Below are positions 7,363 through 16,711 of a stretch of 64,000 nucleotides of DNA, in pieces; position 1 is the stretch's first letter, and each line of letters begins with the position of its first letter. Origin of the DNA: Caenibius sp. WL (GTDB taxonomy: Bacteria > Pseudomonadota > Alphaproteobacteria > Sphingomonadales > Sphingomonadaceae). Both the position numbers and the translations under genes were made by a program. The stretch covers positions 2,554,501 through 2,618,500 of the forward strand of contig NZ_CP081844.1 of assembly GCF_019803445.1 (NCBI RefSeq), read 5' to 3'. Under the pieces are notes generated by a model that saw only the letters and a list, made by a program, of their open reading frames with translations, was not told the origin of the DNA and searched no databases.

Positions 7363-8790
7363 TCAGTCGTCCAGCACCCAGCTATCCTTGGTGCCGCCGC
7401 CCTGGCTCGAATTCACCACCAGCGAACCCTTCTTCATCGCCACCCGCGTCAGGCCGCCGGGCGTGATGTCGATCCCCTGCGGCGAAACCAGCACGAACGG
7501 GCGCAGGTCCACGTGGCGCGGGGCGAGCCCGGCCTTGGTGAAGATCGGCACGGTCGAAAGCGCCAGCGTCGGCTGGGCGATATAGTTTTCCGGCGTCGCG
7601 ATCAGCTTCTTGCGGAACTGTGCGATTTCGCGCTTGGACGAGGTAGGGCCGATCAACATGCCATAACCGCCCGACCCGTGGACTTCCTTCACCACCAGTT
7701 CGTGAAGATGGTCGAGCACATAAGCGAGGCTGTCCTTCTCCGCGCAGCGCCATGTCGGCACATTGGGCAGCAGCGGCTTCTCGCCGGTGTAGAACTCGAC
7801 GATTTCCGGCATGAAACTGTAGATCGCCTTGTCGTCCGCGATGCCCGCCCCCGGCGCATTGGCGATCGTGATCCGCCCGGCGCGATAGACGTCCATGATC
7901 CCGGGCACACCGAGGAGGCTGGTGGGATTGAAGCTCAGCGGATCGAGGAATTCGTCATCCACCCGGCGATAGATCACGTCGAGCGGCTGATAACCGCGCG
8001 TGGTGCGCATGCAGACCCGGCCGCCTTCGACTCGCAGATCGCTGCCTTCGACCAGTTCGGCCCCCATCTGGTCCGCCAGGAAAGCGTGTTCGAAATAGGC
8101 GGAATTATAGACGCCCGGAGTCAGCACCGCGACGACCGGCCGCGATGCCGCGCAATCCGGCGCGCAGGCAGCAAGGCTTTTGGCGAGACGGCGGGGATAA
8201 TCCGAAACCGGCCGCACCCGCACCTGGGCGAACAGTTCCGGAAACATCGTCATCATCGTTTCGCGGTTTTCCAGCATGTAGCTGACGCCGCTGGGCGTGC
8301 GGGCGTTGTCTTCCAGCACCATGAATTCATCGGGTCCGGTGCGCACCAGATCGATGCCGACGATATGGGTATAAACCCCGCCCGGCGGCGTGAAACCCAC
8401 CATTTCCGGCAGCCACGCCGCGTTGTTGCGAAACAGACGTTCCGGCAAACGGCCCGAACGGAGGATTTCCCGCCGGTGATAGAGATCGTGAAGAAAGGCG
8501 TTGATCGCACGCACGCGCTGTTCGATCCCGCGCGTCAGCCGCCGCCATTCCTTGCCGGTGATAATCCGCGGGACCATATCGAACGGGATCAGCCGTTCCT
8601 CCGCATCCTGATCGCCATAGACGTTGAAAGTGATCCCGGTGCGGCGGAAGAAGGCCTCCGCTTCGGCCCTCTTGCCTGTCATCCAGTGGCGATCTTGCGC
8701 CTGAAGCCATTCCCAATAATCAGCATAGGCTGAACGAACATCGCCGCTGTCGGCGAACATTTCATCGAAGGTCAGGCTGATCTTGCTCAT
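7363..8790 (-). CDS. Circularly permuted type 2 ATP-grasp protein (Anbu operon)
   Basis: 475 residues. The order of motifs identifies the permuted ATP-grasp (type 2) family: EDNARTPSGVSYMLENR, RRVDDEFLDPL, IANAPGAGIADDKAIY, VVKEVHGSGGYGMLIGP and DLRPFVLV. Members are predicted carboxylate-amine ligases that form peptide-like bonds with ATP. It is the first gene of the Anbu unit. The ATG at 8790 follows AAGGGG closely and is preferred to the upstream GTG. The inferred role is to make or attach a small peptide or tag that the transglutaminase-like protein and Anbu then process. No substrate is known. Confidence 0.9.
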   Translation of the reverse strand: MSKISLTFDEMFADSGDVRSAYADYWEWLQAQDRHWMTGKRAEAEAFFRRTGITFNVYGDQDAEERLIPFDMVPRIITGKEWRRLTRGIEQRVRAINAFLHDLYHRREILRSGRLPERLFRNNAAWLPEMVGFTPPGGVYTHIVGIDLVRTGPDEFMVLEDNARTPSGVSYMLENRETMMTMFPELFAQVRVRPVSDYPRRLAKSLAACAPDCAASRPVVAVLTPGVYNSAYFEHAFLADQMGAELVEGSDLRVEGGRVCMRTTRGYQPLDVIYRRVDDEFLDPLSFNPTSLLGVPGIMDVYRAGRITIANAPGAGIADDKAIYSFMPEIVEFYTGEKPLLPNVPTWRCAEKDSLAYVLDHLHELVVKEVHGSGGYGMLIGPTSSKREIAQFRKKLIATPENYIAQPTLALSTVPIFTKAGLAPRHVDLRPFVLVSPQGIDITPGGLTRVAMKKGSLVVNSSQGGGTKDSWVLDD

Positions 8791-8811
8791 ATGCCCCTTA
8801 TGCTGCACCGC

Positions 8812-8840
8812 AACAATGACAGAGATTCGGCCGCTGTCAA
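8812..8840 (-). promoter_or_regulatory. Possible promoter of the Anbu operon
   Basis: Exact TTGACA at 8840-8835 on the minus strand, 45 bp before the ATP-grasp start. The matching -10 at 17 bp (ATTGTT) is poor, so only the -35 is convincing. Confidence 0.3.
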
Positions 8841-8868
8841 TCGTCTTGGAAAATAGGGATATGAGGCG

Positions 8869-9669
8869 TCAGATGGCCTCCAGCTCGCGCAGCACCGCGC
8901 GGATCGCCTCGGGCGAATAAGCAAAGCCGAGATGGGTGCAGCGCAGAGCCACTTCGCGGTCCCGCTCCCCCGGCCACCCGCATGAGGAGCGCGCCGACAC
9001 GATCCCGTCGCGCGGGCTCCACAGCGCGACTGTCGGCACCGGCGGCTTGGCGGAAAGATCGATATCGATCGGTGGCGCTTCCACCGGATGGCCCGTTACC
9101 AGATGATAGAGTCGCCAGGCGTTGTTGGCGCGCGGGCTACCGGAAAACGGCGATCCCATAGTGATGACCTTGCCCACCATATCCGGATGGCGGCGCGCCA
9201 GTTCGCGGGCGAACAGGCCCCCCAGGCTCCAGCCGACCAGCACGACCGGCCTGCCATAGCGCTTGTTAAGCGCGGCCAGCCTGCGTTCGAGCAGGATAAT
9301 GTTCTGTTCGGTCGGGCCGAGATTGAAACCCAGCCCCCAGCGCTTGACCTTGTGCCCGGCCCGCTCAAGCTGCTGCGCCATATAGCGCATGCGCACCGGA
9401 TGCGTTGCGAAACCGGGCAGCAGCATCACCGTGCGCGGTTCATCCGTGCGTTCGATCGGAAAATCGCGCCCCAGGCGGCGAAGCGGTTCGGCAAAGACCG
9501 ACAGTTCGCCCAGAAAGTGCCGCAACGGCGGCCCCTTTACGCCCTTGGGGCGCGCTTCGCCCGCCAGCGCCGCGCGCCGCGCGGCTTCCTTGTAGAAGGA
9601 GGCCATGCGGAAGGCGGCGCCAGCATCGGCTATCGCGCCCGGCGAATTGCTGTCATGCGTCTGTCTCAT
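8869..9669 (-). CDS. Alpha/beta-fold hydrolase
   Basis: 266 residues. It has a nucleophile elbow GWSLGG, an acid in SPRDGIV and a late histidine in CTHLGF, which together make a complete Ser-Asp-His triad. The HPVRMRYMAQQLERAGHKV segment and VMLLPGFATHP give the oxyanion strand. No signal peptide is visible, so it is probably a cytoplasmic esterase or lipase-like enzyme of unknown substrate. The start is uncertain: 9669 lacks a Shine-Dalgarno, and an internal Met at residue 22 is possible. It lies just upstream of the Anbu operon on the same strand, but a 78-bp gap with its own -35 separates them. Confidence 0.8.
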   Translation of the reverse strand: MRQTHDSNSPGAIADAGAAFRMASFYKEAARRAALAGEARPKGVKGPPLRHFLGELSVFAEPLRRLGRDFPIERTDEPRTVMLLPGFATHPVRMRYMAQQLERAGHKVKRWGLGFNLGPTEQNIILLERRLAALNKRYGRPVVLVGWSLGGLFARELARRHPDMVGKVITMGSPFSGSPRANNAWRLYHLVTGHPVEAPPIDIDLSAKPPVPTVALWSPRDGIVSARSSCGWPGERDREVALRCTHLGFAYSPEAIRAVLRELEAI

Positions 9670-9711
9670 TTCGACGCCATAACAATTCGCGCCTTACGCG
9701 AGATGAACGAA

Positions 9712-10254
9712 TCAGGCGCAATCCCCGATACGCTCGTTGGTGACTTCCATCTTGGTGTGCATTTTCCCGCCCGGAATGCTGGGCGCGGTGTTTTCGATGT
9801 CCATGGTCATCTTGGAATTGGTCTTCGAAGTGGTGCCGTTCATGGTGATGACCGACTTCATCTCGTTGCCCATGTCACAGGTCATCTTGGCATCCAGCGT
9901 GTTGGACGCCGCATTGAACTTTTCGAAAGTGCAGTTGCCCTGCGATGTCTTCTTGACCATTTCCTCATAGCCCTTCTCGACATCTTCCTTGGTCATGCAG
10001 AATTCGTGACTTTGACCGGCGTTGCCCATCATGCCCTTCATCTGCTCGGCCTGCTCTTTCGGCATGCCGGGAATGTCGAACTCAAGCACCTTCACGCTGG
10101 AGCGATACTTGCCGGGTTCGGGCTTTTCCATCTTGGACGCTTCCTGAGCCGCCTGTTCCGGCGTTTTCGGCCCCTCGTCGGATTTGCCGCAGCCGGCGAG
10201 TAGAAGTGCGGTCGCAAGCGACGCCGCAACGGGAAGGGTGAGTTTGATACGCAT
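9712..10254 (-). CDS. DUF3617-family lipoprotein
   Basis: 180 residues. A lipoprotein signal ends in LLAGC, and the mature protein is lysine- and methionine-rich. The body matches DUF3617: PEPGKYRSSVKVLEFDIPGM and the paired cysteines in HEFCMT, NCTF, MTCDM and GDCA. The family is periplasmic, small and of unknown function, and is frequent in sphingomonads. GGAGAAG precedes the ATG. It is divergent from uvrB with 121 bp between. Confidence 0.85.
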   Translation of the reverse strand: MRIKLTLPVAASLATALLLAGCGKSDEGPKTPEQAAQEASKMEKPEPGKYRSSVKVLEFDIPGMPKEQAEQMKGMMGNAGQSHEFCMTKEDVEKGYEEMVKKTSQGNCTFEKFNAASNTLDAKMTCDMGNEMKSVITMNGTTSKTNSKMTMDIENTAPSIPGGKMHTKMEVTNERIGDCA

Positions 10255-10375
10255 AGACTTCTCCGAAAATTGTCTCGATTACACGACCGTCTTTTCTTTT
10301 GTTTCGTCACGCTAACAGCGGATTGCGGCGCTGCCAACGATTGCGTGCGCCGCCATCCACCCCCATATTCCCGCG

Positions 10376-12562
10376 ATGGCTGAACTCGTGATCCGACGCG
10401 GACTGGAAGAACCCGATACCTCGGGCAGCTTTGTTCCGCACAAACCGCAGCGCCCGGACAAGACGGACGGCGGCAAACCGTTCAAGATCGTGTCCGATTA
10501 TGAACCGGCGGGCGACCAGCCCACCGCGATCGCCGAACTCGTGACCGCTGCGAAGGACGGTGAAAAGACTCAGGTGCTGCTGGGTGTGACCGGCTCGGGC
10601 AAGACTTTCACCATGGCCAAAGTGATCGAGCACTTGCAGCGCCCCGCCCTGATTCTGGCCCCCAACAAGATTCTCGCCGCCCAGCTCTATGGGGAGTTCA
10701 AAAGCTTCTTCCCCGGAAATGCGGTGGAATATTTCGTCAGCTATTATGACTACTATCAACCGGAAGCATACGTCCCGCGCAGCGATACCTATATCGAGAA
10801 GGAAAGCTCGGTAAACGAGGCCATCGACCGGATGCGCCACTCGGCCACCCGCGCCCTGCTCGAACGCGATGACGTGATTATCGTCGCTTCCGTGTCATGC
10901 CTCTACGGGATCGGCTCGGTCGAAACCTATTCCGCAATGATTTTCGACCTGAAGAAAGGTGACACCGCCGATCAGCGCGAAATCATCCGCAAGCTGGTCG
11001 CTCTGCAATACAAGCGCAACGATGCCGCGTTCGCCCGGGGCAATTTCCGCGTGCGGGGGGATAATCTCGAAATCTTCCCCAGCCACTATGAGGATATGGC
11101 TTGGCGGATCAGCTTCTTCGGCGACGAGATCGAGGAGATCGCCGAGTTCGACCCCCTCACCGGCAAGAAGGGCGCTTCGCTCGACAAAGTGCGGGTCTAT
11201 GCCAATTCGCATTATGTCACGCCGGGGCCAACGATGAAGCAGGCATCGGAAGCGATCAAATTCGAACTGTCCGAACGGCTCAAGGAGCTGAACGCAGAAG
11301 GGCGCCTGCTGGAAGCCCAGCGGCTGGAACAGCGGACCAATTTCGACCTTGAGATGATCGCCGCCACCGGATCGTGCGCGGGGATCGAGAATTACAGCCG
11401 TTTCCTGACCGGCCGCCTGCCGGGCGAACCGCCGCCGACGCTGTTCGAATACCTGCCCGATAACGCCTTGCTGTTCGTCGACGAAAGCCACCAGACGGTG
11501 CCACAGATCGGCGCGATGGCGCGCGGCGACCATCGCCGCAAGCTGACGCTGGCGGAATATGGCTTCCGCCTGCCGAGTTGCATTGACAACCGCCCGCTGC
11601 GTTTCAACGAATGGGATGCGATGCGCCCGCAGACGGTGGCCGTTTCCGCCACTCCCGGTTCCTGGGAAATGGAACAGACCGGCGGGGTGTTCGCCGAACA
11701 GGTGATCCGCCCCACCGGTTTGATCGATCCGCCGGTGGAAATCCGCCCGGTGGAAGATCAGGTGCAGGATTGCATCAACGAATGCCGTGAGACGGCGGCA
11801 AAGGGGTATCGCACGCTGGTCACGACCCTCACCAAGCGAATGGCCGAGGATCTGACCGAATTCATGCACGAAGCGGGTGTCAAAGTCCGCTACATGCATT
11901 CGGATGTCGAAACGCTGGAGCGTATCGAACTGATCCGCGATCTGCGGATGGGCGTGTACGACGTGCTTGTGGGGATCAATCTCCTGCGCGAAGGGCTCGA
12001 CATCCCCGAATGCGGCCTCGTCTGCATTCTCGATGCTGACAAGGAGGGGTTCCTGCGCAGCGAAACCTCGCTGGTGCAGACCATCGGCCGGGCCGCGCGC
12101 AATGTCGATGGGCGGGTAATCCTCTATGCCGACCGCATGACCGGCAGCATGGAACGCGCGATCGCCGAAACCGATCGCCGCCGCGACAAGCAACGCGCTT
12201 TCAACGAGGAGCATGGCATCACGCCGCAGACCATCCGCCGCCAGATCGCCGATATCGTGGCCCACACGGCGGCGCAGGATGGGGTAACGGTCGATATCGA
12301 CGCGGATGGCCGCAACAATCTCGTCGGCCACAACCTACGTGCTTATATCGAAGAGCTGGAAGCGAAAATGCGCGCGGCGGCGGCCGATCTCGAGTTCGAG
12401 GAAGCCGGGCGCCTGCGCGATGAGATTCGCCGCCTGGAAGCAGAGGAGCTTGGTCTGCCAGAAGCGGAACACAAGGCCCCGCTCGTGGGCCGCAGCAACG
12501 AAGGCCGCCCCGGCACGCGCAAGATGCGTTATGGCAAGACCCAGCGGAAATGGGGGCGCTGA
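10376..12562 (+). CDS. uvrB: Excinuclease ABC subunit UvrB
   Basis: 728 residues. UvrB is the damage-verifying helicase-like subunit of UvrABC nucleotide excision repair. Visible features: Walker A GVTGSGKT at 70-77, the beta-hairpin region ([12 protein letters not shown]), motif [12 protein letters not shown], motif [21 protein letters not shown], and a C-terminal UVR motif ([18 protein letters not shown]) that contacts UvrC. It is longer than the E. coli protein (673) through an N-terminal leader of about 35 residues and a basic C-terminal tail, both common in alphaproteobacteria. I looked for an alphaproteobacterial LexA box (GTTC-N7-GTTC) upstream and saw none. The Shine-Dalgarno is weak. 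Confidence 0.97.
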   Translation: MAELVIRRGLEEPDTSGSFVPHKPQRPDKTDGGKPFKIVSDYEPAGDQPTAIAELVTAAKDGEKTQVLLGVTGSGKTFTMAKVIEHLQRPALILAPNKILAAQLYGEFKSFFPGNAVEYFVSYYDYYQPEAYVPRSDTYIEKESSVNEAIDRMRHSATRALLERDDVIIVASVSCLYGIGSVETYSAMIFDLKKGDTADQREIIRKLVALQYKRNDAAFARGNFRVRGDNLEIFPSHYEDMAWRISFFGDEIEEIAEFDPLTGKKGASLDKVRVYANSHYVTPGPTMKQASEAIKFELSERLKELNAEGRLLEAQRLEQRTNFDLEMIAATGSCAGIENYSRFLTGRLPGEPPPTLFEYLPDNALLFVDESHQTVPQIGAMARGDHRRKLTLAEYGFRLPSCIDNRPLRFNEWDAMRPQTVAVSATPGSWEMEQTGGVFAEQVIRPTGLIDPPVEIRPVEDQVQDCINECRETAAKGYRTLVTTLTKRMAEDLTEFMHEAGVKVRYMHSDVETLERIELIRDLRMGVYDVLVGINLLREGLDIPECGLVCILDADKEGFLRSETSLVQTIGRAARNVDGRVILYADRMTGSMERAIAETDRRRDKQRAFNEEHGITPQTIRRQIADIVAHTAAQDGVTVDIDADGRNNLVGHNLRAYIEELEAKMRAAAADLEFEEAGRLRDEIRRLEAEELGLPEAEHKAPLVGRSNEGRPGTRKMRYGKTQRKWGR

Positions 12563-12802
12563 TTGGCCCGCTTTGCGATCAGCGGAGGGGGATAAGCGCG
12601 GAAATACTCCGCTTTGCAGTTGCTCTGCGCCAAAATGCCATAATATACGCGTCACAGAACAGAACTGCCGTGGGTCAGGCGTCGCAAATCACACCCCCGG
12701 CCCATTGAATCTCGGGAGCCGACCATGCATCGCCTGCGGGAAACAACAGCCTCAAGCCACCGCCGTCATTCCCCTGCCCTGTTTCCTGCCACCTGAGACC
12801 CT

Positions 12803-13375
12803 ATGCCCATTCGCCCTTTCGCCCTTTTCGCATTCCTGCCACTCGCGGCGTGCAGCGCCGCAGCCAGCGACAACGCGGTTCAGAAATTCTCGTTCGATGA
12901 ACTGCAAGCGCAAGCAGCGCCGGTTATCTCCGCATCTCCCGATGCGACCGATGCCGTATGGATGGCGGCCGCGGACGACACACATTCGCTTCGCTTCGGC
13001 CGTCCGAATGAAGCACCGATGCTGACGCTGACCTGTGAAACGCAAAGCAAGGCGACGCCGATCATCCACATTGTCCGCAACGCTACCGGCGAACCTGGTG
13101 CGAAGGCACTGTTTCCCCTGCTGGGCAGCAACATGAACGCGCGCATCGCCGCCGAAACCCGGATGCGCGACGGCAAATGGATCTGGGAAAGCGAAGTCCC
13201 CGCGCTCGATCCGCAACTGGACGTATTCCTGCCCGGCAACGCTGTGGAGGCCACACTCCCCGGCGGCGGCACGCTCAAGCTCGCGGCCAGCAAGGAACCA
13301 GCCCGCGTCATCGCCGCATGCCGCCATCAGACCGGCGCTGAACTGGTCAGCGCGGAGCCTGCTCCGCAAGCCTGA
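12803..13375 (+). CDS. Hypothetical lipoprotein
   Basis: 190 residues, not recognised by family. It has a lipoprotein signal (MPIRPFALFAFLPLAAC), then a soluble mainly beta-looking region with two cysteines (LTCETQ, AACRHQ) and a C-terminal Ala/Pro tail. TTHSLRFG-like and PLLGSNMNARI segments are of the kind seen in sphingomonad-specific envelope proteins. Its 3' end overlaps the convergent dsbD-like gene by 29 bp. There is no clear Shine-Dalgarno. The 240 bp between uvrB and this gene hold only a weak inverted repeat (12581-12587 with 12607-12613). Confidence 0.7.
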   Translation: MPIRPFALFAFLPLAACSAAASDNAVQKFSFDELQAQAAPVISASPDATDAVWMAAADDTHSLRFGRPNEAPMLTLTCETQSKATPIIHIVRNATGEPGAKALFPLLGSNMNARIAAETRMRDGKWIWESEVPALDPQLDVFLPGNAVEATLPGGGTLKLAASKEPARVIAACRHQTGAELVSAEPAPQA

Positions 13376-15416
13376 CCAGGCTATCGGGAGTGAGGACTTG
13401 CGGCAATTGCCGCCCCTCACCCCCCGGTTGATACCAGAGATAAAGCGGCACGCCCGCCGCGCCGTGCGCCGTCAGGAAGCGGGTGATTTCCGGATCGCGC
13501 CGGGTCCAATCCCCCCGCATGGCGATGACCCCGGCCTTGTCGAACGCGGCTTTGGTCGCCTCGCGTTCGATCGCCACGCTTTCGTTCACTTTGCAGGTGA
13601 CGCACCAATCCGCCGTGAACCATAGGAAAACCGGCTTGCCGCTGGCGCGGGCATGCGCCAGTGCATTCTCGCTGAAATCCTGCGGGGCGAGCAGTCCGCT
13701 CTCCGCCTTGCCGCCACCGGTGAAGCTGGCCGGCAGCGCGACAGCAGCGAACAGCGCGAAAGGCACGGCCACCGCCGCGAACGGCAGCAGCGCCGCCTTG
13801 CCTTGCCGCTGACGGCGGCCCACGATCCATAGCGCCAACAGCAGCCCGGCCAGCGCCAGGATCGCCACGGTCATGAAGCCGCTGCCGCCAAGGCGATTGA
13901 CCAGCCACAGCAGCGCCAAGGCCGTCAGCCCCATCGGCACGGCCATGATCCGGCGGAAAGTCACCATCCACCCGCCCGGCCTGGGCAGCGCGGCGCGCAG
14001 CGGCGGAACAAAGCCGATCAGCAAGAACGGCAGCCCCAGCCCCAGCCCCAGCACCGCGAACAGCAGCAATGCCTGCGGTACGGGCAACAGCAGCGCCGCC
14101 CCCATGGCCGCGGCCATGAACGGGCCGGTGCACGGCGTCGCGACGAAGGCGGCCAGAAGCCCGGTGGCGAATGCCCCGCCAGGCTTGCCATCGCGGGTGA
14201 TCGAAACGGCGGGCAACTCGAACAATCCGGCAAGATTGGCGGTGATCGCCGCCGCCAGCGCCAGCAGGGCAACCACCACGCCCGGCTCCTGCAACTGGAA
14301 TGCCCAGCCGACCTGCTGTCCCCCGGCCCGCAGAACCAGCAACACCCCGCCAAGAGCGAGGCAGGCGAGCATCACCCCCGCCGTGTAGGCCGCGCCTTCT
14401 CGCCGGGCTTCGCGTTCGCTTTCCCCCGCCCGCGCGAGGCTCAGGGCCTTGAGGCTCAGGATCGGGAACACGCAAGGCATCACGTTGAGCAGCAAACCGC
14501 CCAGCAACGCCCCGCCCAGCAGCAACCACAGGGACGGCAGCTTGGCCCCGTCACCGGTAGCAGCCACGGGAGTGCCTCCAGTGGGCACCGGGCCCGGCTC
14601 CGCCACGAAGCGCACGCCTTCGTCCGTGGTGTCCAGCCGCACGATACCGCTGATCGCAGCAGGTTGCGCGCTGCCCTTGCGGACCAGCTCCGCCACCAGC
14701 CAGTTCCCGTTGCGGGTAAACGTCTGCGGTGCGGCGTAGTCTACCACTTCCGTGGTTTCGACGAAGACATGCGGATCGTTCAGCGCCATGCTGGCAGGCA
14801 GGGGAATGGCCAGCCGGACTTTGCCAGAAGCCAGCGAAAAATGCGCTGGCCGGTCAAGCAGCGCGGGGATCGCGGCGCGCCAGGCGTCGAAGCGGGTATC
14901 CGTCAGCCCCGCGCCGGGATGTACCGTCACCGCCATGTCCTGCCGTTCGGGCACGCAGATCGTGTCGGTACAGGCCAGCCACTGCGCCGAAACGCGCAAT
15001 TCGGCAGGGCTTGATGACGCATTGGCCGGCACGCGCACCGGCACCAGCACGGCATAATCGCCTTCATAGACATGGTTCATCAGCGGGCCGATTTTGAGCC
15101 TGTGCGGCACCGGGTATTCCGGCGTGCCCGCTGTCCAACCCAGGGGCAAATGCCACTCCAGCGTCAGCCCGTATCCGGCATCACCCGGATTGACCCAATA
15201 CCCGTGCCAACCCTGCTCCGGCCGGAAATGAAACGCCAGGTCCACCGTTTCACCCGGCGCGGCCGCGCCATTGGCCACCAGTTCGGCCGCGATATGATTC
15301 CGCCCGGCAGAGGCCACGGCAACCGCCGGAAAAGCCCATGCCAGCACGGAGAGCACAATCAGGGCGATCACCGGCGGTTGACGGGCGAAATGCGGCAATG
15401 TCCTTGCGCTGATCAT
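13347..15416 (-). CDS. Protein-disulfide reductase, DsbD/ScsB type
   Basis: 689 residues in three parts. First is a signal sequence and a periplasmic DsbC/ScsB-type domain (CTDTICVPE gives its cysteine pair). Next is a DsbD-like membrane domain of about eight segments with the two reactive cysteines in NVMPCVFPI and VATPCTGPF. Last is a C-terminal thioredoxin domain with WCVTC (TADWCVTCK). It passes electrons from cytoplasmic thioredoxin to periplasmic thiol substrates. The N-domain is of the ScsB kind rather than classical DsbD. The start at 15416 gives a proper signal peptide; the open frame upstream does not. No Scs partner genes are adjacent. It is divergent from the UbiH-type gene. Confidence 0.88.
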   Translation of the reverse strand: MISARTLPHFARQPPVIALIVLSVLAWAFPAVAVASAGRNHIAAELVANGAAAPGETVDLAFHFRPEQGWHGYWVNPGDAGYGLTLEWHLPLGWTAGTPEYPVPHRLKIGPLMNHVYEGDYAVLVPVRVPANASSSPAELRVSAQWLACTDTICVPERQDMAVTVHPGAGLTDTRFDAWRAAIPALLDRPAHFSLASGKVRLAIPLPASMALNDPHVFVETTEVVDYAAPQTFTRNGNWLVAELVRKGSAQPAAISGIVRLDTTDEGVRFVAEPGPVPTGGTPVAATGDGAKLPSLWLLLGGALLGGLLLNVMPCVFPILSLKALSLARAGESEREARREGAAYTAGVMLACLALGGVLLVLRAGGQQVGWAFQLQEPGVVVALLALAAAITANLAGLFELPAVSITRDGKPGGAFATGLLAAFVATPCTGPFMAAAMGAALLLPVPQALLLFAVLGLGLGLPFLLIGFVPPLRAALPRPGGWMVTFRRIMAVPMGLTALALLWLVNRLGGSGFMTVAILALAGLLLALWIVGRRQRQGKAALLPFAAVAVPFALFAAVALPASFTGGGKAESGLLAPQDFSENALAHARASGKPVFLWFTADWCVTCKVNESVAIEREATKAAFDKAGVIAMRGDWTRRDPEITRFLTAHGAAGVPLYLWYQPGGEGRQLPQVLTPDSLVRLAEQAPR

Positions 15417-15464
15417 GCCCTCGGCTTTAGGGCAGGCTATCTGAACCCGCAATGGAAGCTCAAC

Positions 15465-16679
15465 ATGTCGGATATGCGCGAACTGGTCATCATCGGCGGC
15501 GGTCTTGTCGGCATGACGCTGGCGCTGGCCGCCGCGCGGCAAGGCATCGCCAGTCATGTGGTCGACATGGCGGACCCGAACGCGCTGACTGCCGACGGTT
15601 TCGATGGCAGGGCATCCGCGATTTCCACCGCAAGCTGGAACCTGTTCACCAATATCGGCCTTGCCGAACGCCTTGCGGGCAAAGGCTGCCCGATCAAGTC
15701 CATCGCCGTAACAGACAGCATGAAACCGGGCCGGATCGATTTTCAGCCCCAGCCGCACGAAGGATCATTGGGGGTGATGTTCTCCAACCAGACCTTGCGC
15801 GAAGTGCTGTACGAAGCCGCGCGCGAGGAAAAGCGGATCGCCTGGCATGCCCCTGCCCGCGTGGTGGAACGGCAGCGCGGCCCGCATGGCGTCTCCGCCA
15901 CTCTGGCCGACGGCACAGTGCTCGAAGGCCGGTTGATGGTCGCCGCCGAAGGACGCCGCTCCCCCACGCGGGACGAGGCCGGGCTCAAGCTGGCCCGCTG
16001 GGATTATCAACACCGCGCCATCATCGTCGGCCTTACCCATGAAAAATCGCATGACAATGTGGCGTGGGAAATCTTCTACCCCGCCGGGCCTTTCGCTTTG
16101 CTGCCCATGCTGGACGGACCTGACGGCGAACATCGCAGCGCGCTGGTGTGGACGGTTTCCGAAAAGGATGCTGAGGGTGTTCTGGCCCTCTCGGACCATG
16201 CTTTCGTCACCGAAGTGGCCAGGCGGATGGACGGGATGTTCGGCGCCATCGCCCTCAACAGCAAGCGCTCATCCTATCCGCTCGGCTTCCAGCACACCGC
16301 CCGGATGGTCGCGGATCGCCTCGTCCTGGTGGGGGATGCCGCGCACGGTATTCATCCGATCGCCGGTCAGGGCCTCAATCTGGGCTTGCGCGATGTCGGG
16401 GCGCTGGTCGAAGTGCTGATGGACGGGATGCGGATCGGCCTCGATTCGGGCGATGCGCAACTGCTCAAGCGCTATGAACGCTGGCGCAGCCTCGACTGTT
16501 TCGCCGTCTCCTTCACCTGCGACAGCGTCACCCGCCTGTTCGGCGTGCCGGGGCGCATACCCTCCGCGATCCGCCGCCTCGGCATGGCGGGCGTGCAGCG
16601 GATCGGCCCGCTGAAGCAGTTCTTCATGGACGAGGCGCGCGGCATGTCGGGCAAATTGCCCGAACTGCTGAAAGCCTGA
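15465..16679 (+). CDS. UbiH/UbiF/VisC/COQ6-family FAD hydroxylase
   Basis: 404 residues. A class A flavin monooxygenase of the ubiquinone-hydroxylase family. The FAD-binding GGGLVGMTLA motif is near the N-terminus. The DG-type motif is at VAAEGRRSPTRDEAG, with E in place of the usual D. The second FAD motif is LVGDAAHGIHPIAGQGLNLGLRD. Such enzymes hydroxylate the ring at C5, C6 or C1 during ubiquinone synthesis; which position cannot be told from sequence. GGAAG precedes the ATG at 15465, only 48 bp from the divergent dsbD-like gene. Confidence 0.88.
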   Translation: MSDMRELVIIGGGLVGMTLALAAARQGIASHVVDMADPNALTADGFDGRASAISTASWNLFTNIGLAERLAGKGCPIKSIAVTDSMKPGRIDFQPQPHEGSLGVMFSNQTLREVLYEAAREEKRIAWHAPARVVERQRGPHGVSATLADGTVLEGRLMVAAEGRRSPTRDEAGLKLARWDYQHRAIIVGLTHEKSHDNVAWEIFYPAGPFALLPMLDGPDGEHRSALVWTVSEKDAEGVLALSDHAFVTEVARRMDGMFGAIALNSKRSSYPLGFQHTARMVADRLVLVGDAAHGIHPIAGQGLNLGLRDVGALVEVLMDGMRIGLDSGDAQLLKRYERWRSLDCFAVSFTCDSVTRLFGVPGRIPSAIRRLGMAGVQRIGPLKQFFMDEARGMSGKLPELLKA

Positions 16680-16711
16680 TCGGCACGGCGCTGGCGCGCG
16701 ATACCGGCCAA

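Noticed and set aside
10255-10375. Possible SOS (LexA) box upstream of uvrB
   Set aside because: I looked for the alphaproteobacterial GTTC-N7-GTTC pattern and did not find it.
12563-12802. Weak hairpin after uvrB as terminator or small RNA
   Set aside because: The 7-bp arms (12581-12587 and 12607-12613) have a 19-base loop and no T-run.
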